Position numbers and translations under genes: made by a program
Origin: Nitrososphaera sp.
GTDB lineage: Archaea > Thermoproteota > Nitrososphaeria > Nitrososphaerales > Nitrososphaeraceae
Direction of reading: 5' to 3'
DNA: 45,133 nucleotides
Assembly: GCA_039938515.1 (NCBI GenBank)
Contig: JBDUUL010000014.1
Coordinates: 1 to 45,133, forward strand
Part shown: piece by piece, positions 32,754 through 41,387 of the stretch
Layout of the letters: each line of letters starts with the position of its first letter
How positions within the stretch are numbered: the first letter of the stretch is position 1
The notes under the pieces: model-generated
Told to the model about the DNA's origin: nothing
The model's input: only the letters and a program-made list of their open reading frames with translations
The model's database searches: none

Positions 32754-32812
32754 GATCCTCTGTCGACCTTAGCTCCTTTGGCATTGTAATTTAAAACTAT
32801 CGCAAAGAGCTG

Positions 32813-33454
32813 CTATTCGTTAGGGTATCTGTGCATGGCCATGATGTTCACGCCGGACAGAGACATCATCCCTTCCTCGTGTTTTACAACAGTCATCGAG
32901 GCGTTACGGATGTGCCAGCGGTAGAGTGCCTCAGGTTTCAGGTCCAGGACAGTAGACAAGACTGCCTTTATGGGATCCAGATGAGTGACGGTTAGCACGT
33001 TTTTGTCGGGATGCCGACGAATTACGTCTTCCAGAAATTTTTTCACCCGGGCCTTGACTGATGCAAAGGTTTCGACTCCAAAACCCTGCAGAACCGGATC
33101 GTCTTCAGAGTAGAACTTTAGGAACAGGTTGCCGTATTTCGCAATGACTTCTTCATAGTTCATTCCAACCAGCTTGCCGAGCTCTATCTCGTAAAGTCGT
33201 TCGTCGACTTCGTAGGTGGTTCCAATTGACTTGCAGATTATTTCTGCAGTTTCAATGGCGCGGGTTACGGGCGAGACAAAGACCTTGTCTATCGAAATTG
33301 ACTTGAGCTGCTTGGCCGCATCGGCAACCTGCACCCTGCCCTGCTCAGTAAGGTGCGATTCTATGTGCCTTCCGACCAATATTCTGTTGACATTGTTGTC
33401 TGCCTGGCCGTGGCGCATCATGATGACAAGCGGCAATACGTGCTCAGCGTACAA
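32813..33454 (-). CDS. Histidine phosphatase superfamily protein (phosphoglycerate-mutase-like)
   Basis: The 213-aa product has the catalytic RHGQ motif near residue 14, the distal motif SPVTRAIETAE with the second conserved Arg, and TVTHLDPIKA with the C-terminal His. Family members dephosphorylate small molecules; the exact substrate is unknown, and the name phosphoglycerate mutase would overstate it. The start is TTG at 33454 or 33436. The gene is divergent from the F420:NADP oxidoreductase. Confidence 0.87.
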   Translation of the reverse strand: MYAEHVLPLVIMMRHGQADNNVNRILVGRHIESHLTEQGRVQVADAAKQLKSISIDKVFVSPVTRAIETAEIICKSIGTTYEVDERLYEIELGKLVGMNYEEVIAKYGNLFLKFYSEDDPVLQGFGVETFASVKARVKKFLEDVIRRHPDKNVLTVTHLDPIKAVLSTVLDLKPEALYRWHIRNASMTVVKHEEGMMSLSGVNIMAMHRYPNE

Positions 33455-33550
33455 GTGTCACTATTATTTTTTAGCCCAGCTCGAACGTTTGGTTTAGCCT
33501 CGTGTGTAAACTTAATATCCGCAATCGGAACACACGAAGCACATCCGGGT

Positions 33551-34219
33551 ATGAGAATTGGGATAATAGGCGGAACTGGCGGGATGGGCGAGGGCTTTGC
33601 ACTTCGCTGGTGCTTGAGGCACGACATAGTCATTGGTTCTCGGGAAGCCGGCAAGGCCAGGGACGTAGCCGCTGGTTACTCAAAAGCTGCAACCGAGTTC
33701 CATGGAAGTATTTCAGGCAGCATTTCCGGCGATGAGAATATCGCGCTCGCCAAGGATTCTGACGTTTTAATCCTTTCAATACCTTACGAAACGATTGAGG
33801 ATACGTGCAGCAGGCTTGCTGGCCAGGTGAAAAACGAGTGCATCATAGTCTCTCCGATTGTTCCTATGGCCAAGGCAGAGTCGGGGTTCGTCTACATTCC
33901 GCTCGAGCGCTCGGCAAGACCTGCCGCGGAGCTCGTAGCGAAAAAGCTTCCGGGTTCAAGAGTGGTCGCTGCGTATCACACAATATCGGAGGTGAAGCTG
34001 AAGAATATGGGACACGACATCGATGCGGACGCATTCATTTGCGGTGATGATGCCCAGGCAGTATCCTCAATTTCAGCTTTGACGTCAGAAATAGCTGGCC
34101 TCAGGCCAATACACATCGGACCGCTATCTCTGAGTTACCAGATAGAAATCCTTACACCGATGCTCCTAAACGCAGCTAGGCGGAATAAACTAAAGAATCC
34201 CGGTCTAAAGCTCGTCTGA
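33551..34219 (+). CDS. npdG: F420H2:NADP+ oxidoreductase
   Basis: The 222-aa enzyme transfers hydride between reduced coenzyme F420 and NADP+. It has the Rossmann motif IGGTGGMGEG at the N-terminus, IGSRE for NADP phosphate binding, LSIPYETIE, VSPIVPM, and VAAYHTIS, all hallmarks of the family, at the usual length. The start ATG 33551 is fixed by the Rossmann strand; the upstream open frame is not part of the gene. It implies F420 synthesis in this organism. Confidence 0.92.
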   Translation: MRIGIIGGTGGMGEGFALRWCLRHDIVIGSREAGKARDVAAGYSKAATEFHGSISGSISGDENIALAKDSDVLILSIPYETIEDTCSRLAGQVKNECIIVSPIVPMAKAESGFVYIPLERSARPAAELVAKKLPGSRVVAAYHTISEVKLKNMGHDIDADAFICGDDAQAVSSISALTSEIAGLRPIHIGPLSLSYQIEILTPMLLNAARRNKLKNPGLKLV

Positions 34220-34256
34220 CAGCAAACATTATACACTTAGCGGGCAGTTTACGCAT

Positions 34257-34568
34257 GTGCGGTGGAAGGAGGAGACCGGCAGTCGCCGCGGCAGGAATTG
34301 GATGTCGGCCATGGGAGTCCTGTTTATTGTCGTCGCAGGAATCATCGCTATTAGAAATTTGGCTCTATACTATGTTGACTATTCTGCCGGACTGATCGAG
34401 AACAGCTGGCAGGAATACCTGAACAAGATTACTAATTCGCAGATAACCAACGAAAAATTCGTTTTCGTCATGCTTGGCATAGGCGGCTTTTTGCTGTACT
34501 GGGGGTATTTCATCAAGAAAGAGGATTACGGGCCGCCTGACGAGCACGAACGCCGAAGGTTCAGGTAG
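34257..34568 (+). CDS. Small hypothetical membrane protein
   Basis: The 103-aa product from GTG 34257 has a basic N-terminus, one helix at about residues 20-40, an outward loop of about 35 residues and a second helix at about 62-80, ending with a highly charged tail. No family recognised; it follows npdG by 37 bases. Confidence 0.6.
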   Translation: MRWKEETGSRRGRNWMSAMGVLFIVVAGIIAIRNLALYYVDYSAGLIENSWQEYLNKITNSQITNEKFVFVMLGIGGFLLYWGYFIKKEDYGPPDEHERRRFR

Positions 34569-34759
34569 GTGTGACTTTCATCCCGATAATCTTCGCTTAA
34601 CCGTCAATTGCCGATACAATTTTTAGTGAAATTGGGTTCTAATCAGACTAGACTTGTCTGCCTGACCCCTAGGGTCTTCCGCAATTAATATTCCAGTCAG
34701 ATAATCAGCAAAGTTAAAGTCCGAGTGTGCACTAATCTTGAGATAGCAGCGAATTAGTC

Positions 34760-35242
34760 ATGAAGCGAAGAGCTCAAGTCATGCGGCGCATGTCGTCACG
34801 GTCGGCATCCAAGAGCGCCGATTCTACCCGGAAACGATCAAAGAAGTCCAGACTGCCTCCCCTTGCAAAGAGCCCACGCAAGACCGGCAAATCGGTTGGC
34901 CGCACTGACAGTGCACGGAAATCGCCTAACGTTGAGGCCCAGCCCCAAAGGCCAAGCGTGGTGAGGATCATGGGCAGAGGTCAATACAGGGTTAACGCAA
35001 GGACATTGAAGCGGCTCAACCTGGTCGACGACGCAATGGTGGAGATGGTCAGCAAGGAAAAGCCCGACGACATTGAGTTCAAGCGAAAATTGACGGAATT
35101 GACCGAAATCGTAGTCCGCGACGGCAAGCCGCTAACAGGCCAAGAAATGACGAAAACAGACATTATCTTGCCCAGTGCAGACCTGCCAATCGATAATGCC
35201 AAAAAGCTGTTTACTGGAGAAGGCGTCATCCCCCGCTTCTGA
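34760..35242 (+). CDS. pspAA: PspA-associated protein PspAA with basic N-terminal tail
   Basis: The C-terminal 92 residues (about 68-160) match the PspAA domain: VRIMGRGQYRV, RLNLVDDAMV, FKRKLTELTEIV, and the D-I-I-L-P-S-ADLP segment ending GEGVIPRF. It is a small domain usually encoded with PspA or other membrane-stress proteins. The N-terminal 65 residues are Lys/Arg/Ser-rich and probably disordered, which is not usual for PspAA and might bind nucleic acid or acidic membranes. It converges on pspAB with overlapping ends (35226-35242). Confidence 0.8.
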   Translation: MKRRAQVMRRMSSRSASKSADSTRKRSKKSRLPPLAKSPRKTGKSVGRTDSARKSPNVEAQPQRPSVVRIMGRGQYRVNARTLKRLNLVDDAMVEMVSKEKPDDIEFKRKLTELTEIVVRDGKPLTGQEMTKTDIILPSADLPIDNAKKLFTGEGVIPRF

Positions 35243-35834
35243 GCGGAAGGTTCCATATAGGATACCAAAGCCCCATATCCTTTTCAAAAGCCATTTCATC
35301 TGAAACCGCAGACATCATCTTCATCTCTGCCTCCGTGTTTCGCTTGTCGCTTCCGGTCGGGACAAAGGGATAGTACCTTGTCCTCTTGTAATTGTAAATC
35401 AAGTACTGGTAGGTCGAAAAAGTCCTTGACGATTCGCCCTGCGCCTGAAACTCAAAGACGGCTGCCAGGAGCTGGTCCTTAAATCCCCTTTCAATTACGG
35501 TATCAGCGACAGAGTTGACTCCGGCAAGAAGATCCTCTATCTTTTGTCCGTCAAAGGTCACCCACATGTATCCGTACGAGTCGGTCGATAGGTTGTAATT
35601 TATGTCAAACTCTGGCCGAATGCTGTCAAGAAATTTGCGAAGTTCGCTTTCCATCTCCTGAAAGAAGGACCCGCTCACGCTCTTGAACGCAATCGCGCAC
35701 CTTCCGGTTGACTTTAGCCCGAGCTTTACATCAAGTGTGAGCTGAGCAGAAGACAGGCTAAAGAGCGAGTCATAATCAGGCTGCTTTGCCTTCTTGACAT
35801 TGGCAATGTCGCGGACGCGGCGAAAAAAACTCAG
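35226..35834 (-). CDS. pspAB: PspAB (HtpX-associated) protein with probable CTG start
   Basis: From CTG 35834 the product has 202 aa, the usual PspAB length, with S-F-F-R-R at the start, PDYDSLFSL, LGLKSTGRCAIAFKSVSGSFF, SYGYMWVTFDG, the GFKDQLLAAVFEF segment and YNYKRTRYYPFVPTG. Starting at GTG 35678 would delete the first 52 residues, which match the family. No ATG, GTG or TTG lies in frame before 35678 in the PspAB-like part. The CTG overlaps the htpX TGA (CTGA), the same geometry as the usual ATGA coupling. Function: partner of HtpX in membrane quality control, not biochemically defined. Confidence 0.82.
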   Translation of the reverse strand: MSFFRRVRDIANVKKAKQPDYDSLFSLSSAQLTLDVKLGLKSTGRCAIAFKSVSGSFFQEMESELRKFLDSIRPEFDINYNLSTDSYGYMWVTFDGQKIEDLLAGVNSVADTVIERGFKDQLLAAVFEFQAQGESSRTFSTYQYLIYNYKRTRYYPFVPTGSDKRNTEAEMKMMSAVSDEMAFEKDMGLWYPIWNLPLRSGG

Positions 35835-36751
35835 CTCATTCGCGCCTCCATTTCCATCAGCTTCCTAATTCGCTGATCGACTGGAGGATGTGTCGCAAAA
35901 AGGTTTGCGATGCCTTGGCCAGAAAGGGCGGGAATTATGAAAAACGCGTTAAGCCCCTCGACTTGACGGAGATCCCGAGTCGGTATTTTACGCATGTCGC
36001 CGCTTATCTTGAGAAGAGCGTTCGCGAGCTTGGAGGGCTTGCCGGTCATAAGCGCCCCGTCCCTGTCTGCGACAAACTCCCGGTATCTCGATATTGCACG
36101 TATAATCAAAAAGCTGACAACCCAGGTTATGACCGCCACCACAAGGACGATAATCATCATCATGCCGTTGTCCCTGTCTCGCCTTCCCCCGTAGTACCCC
36201 CCTCCATAGGCACCGCCGTAAAAGCTAAACTGCATGAGGTACCATGCGACAGTAGAAAAGAGGCTTGCCAGGGTAAGGACAAGGACATCCCGGTTCTTTA
36301 TGTGGGAAAGTTCATGTGCCAGCACACCTTCAAGCTCTTCCGGCTCTAGCAGGTTCAGAAGGCCGGTCGTCACGCATACTATGGAGCTTTTCTGTGACTT
36401 GCCGGTGGCAAACGCGTTTGGCATATCTGTATTTATTACGCCGATCTTGGGCTTTGGAAGGCCGGTGCGGGCGACTATGCGCTCAACGAGGTCATGAAGT
36501 TCTGGGAACTGTTCTCGGCTAACGATCTTGGCGCCGGAGCTCCAGAGAACTATTTTTTCTGAAAAATACCACTGGGCGAGGACCATAATCCCTGCAATGA
36601 CGGCTATGGCCGTTGCGCCTACGCCGAGAGCAGTCAGAATGCCCAAGAATACAAGGTAAAGGATAGTTAGAACTGCATAGCAAACTATAATCCTCGCAGT
36701 GAGGCCTGTGTCTCTCTTCTTCCATGGCTGCTCTTTTTTTGGCGAATACAT
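35831..36751 (-). CDS. htpX: M48 family zinc metalloprotease HtpX
   Basis: The 306-aa protease has two N-terminal helices (about residues 19-62), the zinc site HELSH (146-150), NAFATG before it, two further helices, and the third ligand Glu in YREFVADRDGA. HtpX degrades damaged membrane proteins with its active site facing the cytosol. It overlaps pspAB by 4 bases, so the two are coupled. Confidence 0.94.
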   Translation of the reverse strand: MYSPKKEQPWKKRDTGLTARIIVCYAVLTILYLVFLGILTALGVGATAIAVIAGIMVLAQWYFSEKIVLWSSGAKIVSREQFPELHDLVERIVARTGLPKPKIGVINTDMPNAFATGKSQKSSIVCVTTGLLNLLEPEELEGVLAHELSHIKNRDVLVLTLASLFSTVAWYLMQFSFYGGAYGGGYYGGRRDRDNGMMMIIVLVVAVITWVVSFLIIRAISRYREFVADRDGALMTGKPSKLANALLKISGDMRKIPTRDLRQVEGLNAFFIIPALSGQGIANLFATHPPVDQRIRKLMEMEARMS

Positions 36752-36791
36752 CAGATAGCGACGGTAATACTATGCAGATTTAGTATTATAA

Positions 36792-38003
36792 TCATTTACC
36801 GCCCCTGTCCGATACAAAGTCCTCGAGTTTGTCCATCGCCTTTTCCAGCAACTCCTCCTGAGGAAGGTAAACGATCCTGAAATGACCGCTGCCGTAGGCC
36901 GCGCCAAAGCCAGACCCATGCACGGTTAGGACGCCGGTGCTGTTAAGCAGGTCGATTACAAACTCTTGATCGCTTTTCCACCGGCTTCCCAGGTTCAGTT
37001 TTGGAAAAAGGTAGAAAGCCCCGCTTGGGACTTTGCAGCTCATCCCCATTTCGGCGAGTCGCTTTACCACAAAGTCCCGTCGCGAGCGAAGTTTGCTGAC
37101 CATCCTTGGAATGTGGTCCTGGGGACCCTTGAGGGCTTGGACGGCTGCCACTTGAACTGGAAGGTTTGACGCGATTCTGACCCTTGCGAGTTTTGGCACG
37201 TCCTCCCTCAGCCCGTCGAGCTTCCTCGACTGGCTGTTCATGCAAAGGTAGCCGCAGCGCCAGCCAGTCATGAGATAAGATTTCGAAAAGCCGTTTAAAA
37301 GAACAATGGGGGCGTCCTTTGAGACCTTCCCGATGCCTGAAAACTGGGAATCAAATACGATCTTGTCATAGATTTCGTCACAAATTACATAGAGGTCATG
37401 CTCGGTGGCAATATCGACGAGCTGCTGAAGGCTCTTGCGGTCAAAGACCTCGCCAGTGGGATTGTTTGGATTTATGATAACGAGGGCCCTTGACCTCGGA
37501 GTGATTTTGGAACGCAGGTCCTCGAGGTCGGGCCGGCCATCACTGTGCAGCCTGAACTCCACCGGTCGGCCTCCGTAAAATTTCGCATAAGAGGAATATG
37601 GAGGGTAATACGGCCCGGGCATCAGGACCTCGCTGTTCGGATCGACTATCGACGCCATCGTCATGTCCAGGGCCTCCGAAACGCCGTTTGTGACCAACAC
37701 GTCGTCTTCCGAGACATCAAGCCCCTTCTCTGACTCTTTTTCAACAATCGCCTGACGCAGCTCCTGAAGACCCTCCGACTCGGCGTAGTAGTTCAGGTCA
37801 CCACTTACTGCGTCTATGAGGGCCTGCTTGATGTGGTCGGGCGTCTTGAAATCAAACTTCACCGGGTCTCCGATATTTAGATAAATGATGTCCTTACCGC
37901 TGGCCTTGTAACGCCGCGCGTATGTGGCAATGTCTCGGATAGCATATTCAACGCCGTGCGTACGGTCAGATACCTTCAATTGAGCGTGACTGAGGTAGGG
38001 CAA
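36792..38003 (-). CDS. Class I/II PLP-dependent aminotransferase (alanine/aspartate type)
   Basis: The 403-aa enzyme shows NIGDPVKFDF near the N-terminus, VTNGVSEALDM, PGPYYPPY, NPNNPTGEV for the PLP Asn, YVICDEIYDKIVF, and the Schiff-base lysine in LNGFSKSYLMTGWRCGY; the C-terminal HFRIVYL Arg binds the carboxylate. It resembles archaeal alanine or aspartate aminotransferases (AlaA-like). Exact substrate cannot be set by eye. It uses PLP, made by PdxST in this window. Divergent from glyS. Confidence 0.9.
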   Translation of the reverse strand: MPYLSHAQLKVSDRTHGVEYAIRDIATYARRYKASGKDIIYLNIGDPVKFDFKTPDHIKQALIDAVSGDLNYYAESEGLQELRQAIVEKESEKGLDVSEDDVLVTNGVSEALDMTMASIVDPNSEVLMPGPYYPPYSSYAKFYGGRPVEFRLHSDGRPDLEDLRSKITPRSRALVIINPNNPTGEVFDRKSLQQLVDIATEHDLYVICDEIYDKIVFDSQFSGIGKVSKDAPIVLLNGFSKSYLMTGWRCGYLCMNSQSRKLDGLREDVPKLARVRIASNLPVQVAAVQALKGPQDHIPRMVSKLRSRRDFVVKRLAEMGMSCKVPSGAFYLFPKLNLGSRWKSDQEFVIDLLNSTGVLTVHGSGFGAAYGSGHFRIVYLPQEELLEKAMDKLEDFVSDRGGK

Positions 38004-38092
38004 GCGAGCCGAGTTAAATTGTTAGTGATTTTCTGAATTAAGCACGCGGGAGTTCACAATGAGATGCTCAAGTTACATAAAATGTGAACAAC

Positions 38093-38102
38093 AAACTTAA
38101 AG
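38093..38102 (+). promoter_or_regulatory. TATA box of glyS
   Basis: aaacttaaag is centred about 29 bases before the glyS ATG at 38127, consistent with a leaderless or near-leaderless transcript. Confidence 0.5.
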
Positions 38103-38126
38103 CCTAATCGTCTGAGTCTTGCTTGA

Positions 38127-39614
38127 ATGGTTGCCAGCTATGAAGATGTCATGAAACTTGCTCTCGAACGCGGGTTTTACTTCCAAAGTTGCGAGATTTA
38201 TGCGGATGCACCAGCGGGCTTTTGGGAGTACGGGCCGACAGGGGTAAACCTGAAGAACAAGTTCATTGAACTGTGGCGCCGCGAGCTGGTAAGGCGGGAT
38301 GGCATGATGGAGATTGACGGATGCCAGGTGATGAGTAAGAGCGTTTTTGTGGCATCCGGACACATCGGCAACTTTACCGACCCGATCGTCAAGTGCTCCA
38401 AGTGCGGCTCCACTTTTCGGGCGGACAAATTCATTTCGGAAAAAACTGGCGAGAACGTGCCGGAGAGGCTGGGTGACGAGGAAGTAAACGCAATTATCCG
38501 CAAACACAACCTGAAATGCCCCAACTGCAAGGGGGAATTTGGGGGAGTAAGCAGGTTTAACATGATGTTCAGGCTCGGCATAGGTCCAGCTGGCGAAGAG
38601 GCATATCTTCGACCCGAAACTTGCCAGAGCATTTTTGTAGACTTTTCAAGGGTTTTCAAGACCATGAGAGGCAGGCTGCCTCTGGGGATAGCCCAGATAG
38701 GCAAGTCGTTTCGCAACGAGATAGCGCCAAGGCAGAGCCTTTTGCGGTTGAGGGAATTTTATCAGGCCGAGATTGAGGTATTCTGCAACCCAGCGCATGT
38801 CGACAGGATGCCGCGCTTTGAAGAGGTGAAGGACACGGTGCTTCGACTCTCGGATTCTGAAGGTAAACCAATTGGCCAGATGACTGCCGACGAGGCGGTG
38901 AGGAAAGGTCTCATTCCAAACGTCCTTGTCGCGTACTATCTGTCGCTTCTTACCCTTTTCTACGAGAAGACAGGCATTGACGTTTCACGGAGCAGGTTCC
39001 GCAGGCTTTCCGACGAAGAAAAGGCGTTCTACGCAAGCGTGGCCTTTGACTTTGAGGTCGAGACGAGCATAGGATGGCTGGAGCTTGTAGCGTGCAACTA
39101 CCGCTCGGATTACGACCTGAAGGGCCACGGCGCGACGAGCAAGCAAAACCTTGAAGTCGTCGACCCTTCCGACCAGACAAAGGTTCTGCCGCATGTCTTC
39201 GAGTTATCCATGGGCATAGACCGCAGCCTCTATACGATCCTAGAACACTGCTACTACGAAGACCAGGAGCACGACGATAGAATCGTTCTTAGGCTCAAGC
39301 CTTACCTTGCTCCGGTGCTCGTGGGGATTCTTCCCCTGATGACAAAGGAGGGTCTAGGAGAGAAGGCCCGAAGGATTCACGGAGAACTCAAACTTGACTT
39401 TGACACCTTTTACGATGAGTCTGGCTCCATAGGACGGAGATATCGCCGCCTCGAGGAGGTCGGCGCTCCCTTTGCCGTAACCGTCGACCAGCAAACAATG
39501 AGCGACGACACTGTGACCGTGCGCCACCGTGACTCGATGACCCAGGACAGGTTGCGAATTGCGGAACTGGGGGAGTTTATGCGTCGCGCCGCCAGCATTC
39601 CCGCTCGCCGATGA
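38127..39614 (+). CDS. glyS: Glycyl-tRNA synthetase, archaeal/eukaryotic alpha2 type
   Basis: This class II synthetase (495 aa) has motif 1 region AGFWEYGPTGVNLKN, a zinc site CSKCGS..CPNCKG (about residues 91-134), motif 2 QIGKSFRNEIAPRQ, and motif 3 MGIDRSLY, followed by the anticodon-binding domain with PYLAPVLVGILPL and RYRRLEEVGAPFAVTVD. It is somewhat shorter than many archaeal GlyRS of 550-570 aa, mainly in inserted segments. The stop overlaps the next start as ATGA. Confidence 0.96.
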   Translation: MVASYEDVMKLALERGFYFQSCEIYADAPAGFWEYGPTGVNLKNKFIELWRRELVRRDGMMEIDGCQVMSKSVFVASGHIGNFTDPIVKCSKCGSTFRADKFISEKTGENVPERLGDEEVNAIIRKHNLKCPNCKGEFGGVSRFNMMFRLGIGPAGEEAYLRPETCQSIFVDFSRVFKTMRGRLPLGIAQIGKSFRNEIAPRQSLLRLREFYQAEIEVFCNPAHVDRMPRFEEVKDTVLRLSDSEGKPIGQMTADEAVRKGLIPNVLVAYYLSLLTLFYEKTGIDVSRSRFRRLSDEEKAFYASVAFDFEVETSIGWLELVACNYRSDYDLKGHGATSKQNLEVVDPSDQTKVLPHVFELSMGIDRSLYTILEHCYYEDQEHDDRIVLRLKPYLAPVLVGILPLMTKEGLGEKARRIHGELKLDFDTFYDESGSIGRRYRRLEEVGAPFAVTVDQQTMSDDTVTVRHRDSMTQDRLRIAELGEFMRRAASIPARR

Positions 39615-40048
39615 CGAGTGCTTTTATTTCTGCGCAGGCAAGCAGAGTCATGCCTACCAGAGCTGGCGGACATCGCGACCCAAGGAGGATTGCGCAGGAC
39701 TCCGATCCCCCAGGCGAGAAGTGGCTGGTCGCATTTCGAAATCCAAGCTCGCGTTCAAGGCCTGATAGTTCTTTGGTGCGTGAATTTCTGGCGCCGGGGT
39801 TTTACGAAGCCTATGACATCGTAATGACCTTTGCAGAAAGAACAAACTTTGAGGTGCTGTGGTTTAAAGAGAGGAGGCTTTGCGAGGGTCTCGAGGGTTG
39901 CAAGTTTCCTATGCTCGATGCTCGATGCACTTTTTGCAACAAAAGGTTCAATCATGCAGAACCCGTACCTTGCTTTTACGAGGACTGTGGGGCGCAATTT
40001 TGCTCTCGGGACTGCATGGCAGAACACAAGGCACTCAGACACAGATAG
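39611..40048 (+). CDS. Small protein with C-terminal zinc finger (MYND/AN1-like Cys pattern)
   Basis: The frame starts at ATG 39611 overlapping the glyS stop (145 aa); the first 40 residues look non-conserved and an internal start is possible. A central helix-strand region (FYEAYDIVMTFAERTN) precedes a Cys/His cluster at about residues 95-143 with CTFC, CFYEDC, FCSRDC and a final H-x3-H, enough for two zinc ions. It may bind proteins or RNA; the coupling with glyS hints at translation, by context only. Confidence 0.65.
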   Translation: MTSAFISAQASRVMPTRAGGHRDPRRIAQDSDPPGEKWLVAFRNPSSRSRPDSSLVREFLAPGFYEAYDIVMTFAERTNFEVLWFKERRLCEGLEGCKFPMLDARCTFCNKRFNHAEPVPCFYEDCGAQFCSRDCMAEHKALRHR

Positions 40049-40087
40049 TGTAAACTGACCTGGGCCCAGACGTCGTGGCGGCAGGTG

Positions 40088-40675
40088 CTACTCCAAGGGT
40101 TTTATCAGCTCAAGCGTGACTATCCTGATTCTTTCAGGGTCCCCCGCGAATTGGTCCAGACACCCAGTTGAGTATCCTGAAGGCGCCCCGGGCATGCAGG
40201 ACAGAGCCTTGAAGTTTATCGATTCAAAGGTACGGACCAGCCAGTCGACCCACCGATAAAACTCGATTGGCGGCACGGGCTCGAAAAGATCATTCGTAAG
40301 CTCTGTTATAAGGTGAAACCTGCCCCCGGAACGCAATTTTAAGTAGAGCACGCGGTAAAATTCCCTCCAATCATCCTCCCTGGATTGGTCTATCAGGGCG
40401 GGGTCGGGGAGAATTGAGATGAATTCGTCCACAGAGCAGTTGTCGTATCTTCTTAGAGCATCTTGGCAGAGAGAATTAATTACCGTGGCATTGGAAGGAA
40501 GGAATTCCCTCGCAAGCTCGCACTTGGCCGGATCGACTTCAATTCCTTCAAAAGTTATTCCTTGATTCATCCCTGCTTTTGCAAGGTTCTTTAAAAAACG
40601 CCCGTCGCCTATCCCCAGCTCCACCACTAGTGGGTGGCTGGCCGGCCTGCCAGCTACCTCGTTCTGCGCGCTCAT
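40088..40675 (-). CDS. Class I SAM-dependent methyltransferase, TrmB-like
   Basis: The 195-aa protein shows the SAM motif VVELGIGDGRFLKNLA, then FEGIEVD, DEFISILPDPA and a G-G-R-F-H-L-ITE strand. The order and the PDP motif after strand 4 resemble TrmB-type tRNA (m7G46) methyltransferases, but the canonical basic residues after it (PDPWxKxRH) are absent, so the substrate is open. It lies 12 bases after the DUF59-PqqD gene. Confidence 0.75.
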   Translation of the reverse strand: MSAQNEVAGRPASHPLVVELGIGDGRFLKNLAKAGMNQGITFEGIEVDPAKCELAREFLPSNATVINSLCQDALRRYDNCSVDEFISILPDPALIDQSREDDWREFYRVLYLKLRSGGRFHLITELTNDLFEPVPPIEFYRWVDWLVRTFESINFKALSCMPGAPSGYSTGCLDQFAGDPERIRIVTLELIKPLE

Positions 40676-40687
40676 GAGCCGGATTAA

Positions 40688-41290
40688 TCAGACTTTGAGT
40701 AGTTCTGCTTCTAGGAGCTGAGTAACGAGCTGCACGGCTTCCTGCTCCACCTGCTGCCTTGGAAGCCCGAGTTTTGCAGAGAACTGGTCTGTTAGCTGAT
40801 TCAGTGTCCTGGAGCCGTCGCAGGTGTTCCAGAACTCCACGATCGCGTCGTTGACCATAAATCCCTGCTCCTTTTCGTTAAGCAAGATAAGCGATCCGTC
40901 TTCCTGCTTTGTCAGCCTGCCAGTCTTGAGAGGCTTTGATTTTTCATAATCGATCTGGAAGCGCAGCTTGGGTTTTCCAAAACCCATCCGCTCCCGCGCA
41001 CTAGGATCCATCTTTTCAATGCTCCATGGCGGATCCCATACGATTTCCACGTTGATATTGCCGATGCCGTTAATTTTCCCAACGTACCTTTTGACATCGC
41101 TTACAAGAGTATCATGGAGAGGGCAACCGCGAGTAGTCATTGTCATCTTGATGTCAACGTCCTTCCCATGTGCAACATTCACGCCATAAATCAGACCAAG
41201 ATCAACAACATTTACGGGGATCTCGGGGTCCATGCACTTTCTGAGTGCCGTGTACACCTGATCCACGCTGACAGCCTCCTGCCTAGACAT
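40688..41290 (-). CDS. DUF59 (MIP18/SufT-like) protein fused to a PqqD-like domain
   Basis: Residues about 8-100 form a DUF59 domain: CMDPEIPVNVVDLGLIYGV, MTMTTRGCPLHD with its Cys, and VEIVWDPPWS. DUF59 proteins help assemble or deliver iron-sulfur clusters. Residues about 125-200 match the small winged PqqD type: GSLILLNEKEQGFMVNDAIVEFW, CDGSRTLNQLTDQF, and VTQLLEAELLKV; PqqD domains present peptides to radical SAM enzymes. The combination in one chain is unusual. It is upstream of the methyltransferase and in the same operon. Confidence 0.85.
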   Translation of the reverse strand: MSRQEAVSVDQVYTALRKCMDPEIPVNVVDLGLIYGVNVAHGKDVDIKMTMTTRGCPLHDTLVSDVKRYVGKINGIGNINVEIVWDPPWSIEKMDPSARERMGFGKPKLRFQIDYEKSKPLKTGRLTKQEDGSLILLNEKEQGFMVNDAIVEFWNTCDGSRTLNQLTDQFSAKLGLPRQQVEQEAVQLVTQLLEAELLKV

Positions 41291-41387
41291 AGCAACTCAG
41301 GTAATCTCTGATGTTTTAAATACTTTATCTACAGTGCGCTATCGGGACAAGTCATCAGGAACCTGGATTCAGCATTGCCGGATAGGG

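Noticed and set aside
33353-33550. N-terminal extension of the F420:NADP oxidoreductase
   Set aside because: The Rossmann strand begins at ATG 33551; the extension overlaps the divergent phosphatase gene and lacks conservation features.
35226-35678. PspAB starting at GTG 35678
   Set aside because: The start would remove 52 residues that match the family, and the overlap with htpX points to an upstream start.
38198-38716. 172-codon frame opposite glyS
   Set aside because: Antisense shadow; glyS motifs on the plus strand are unambiguous.
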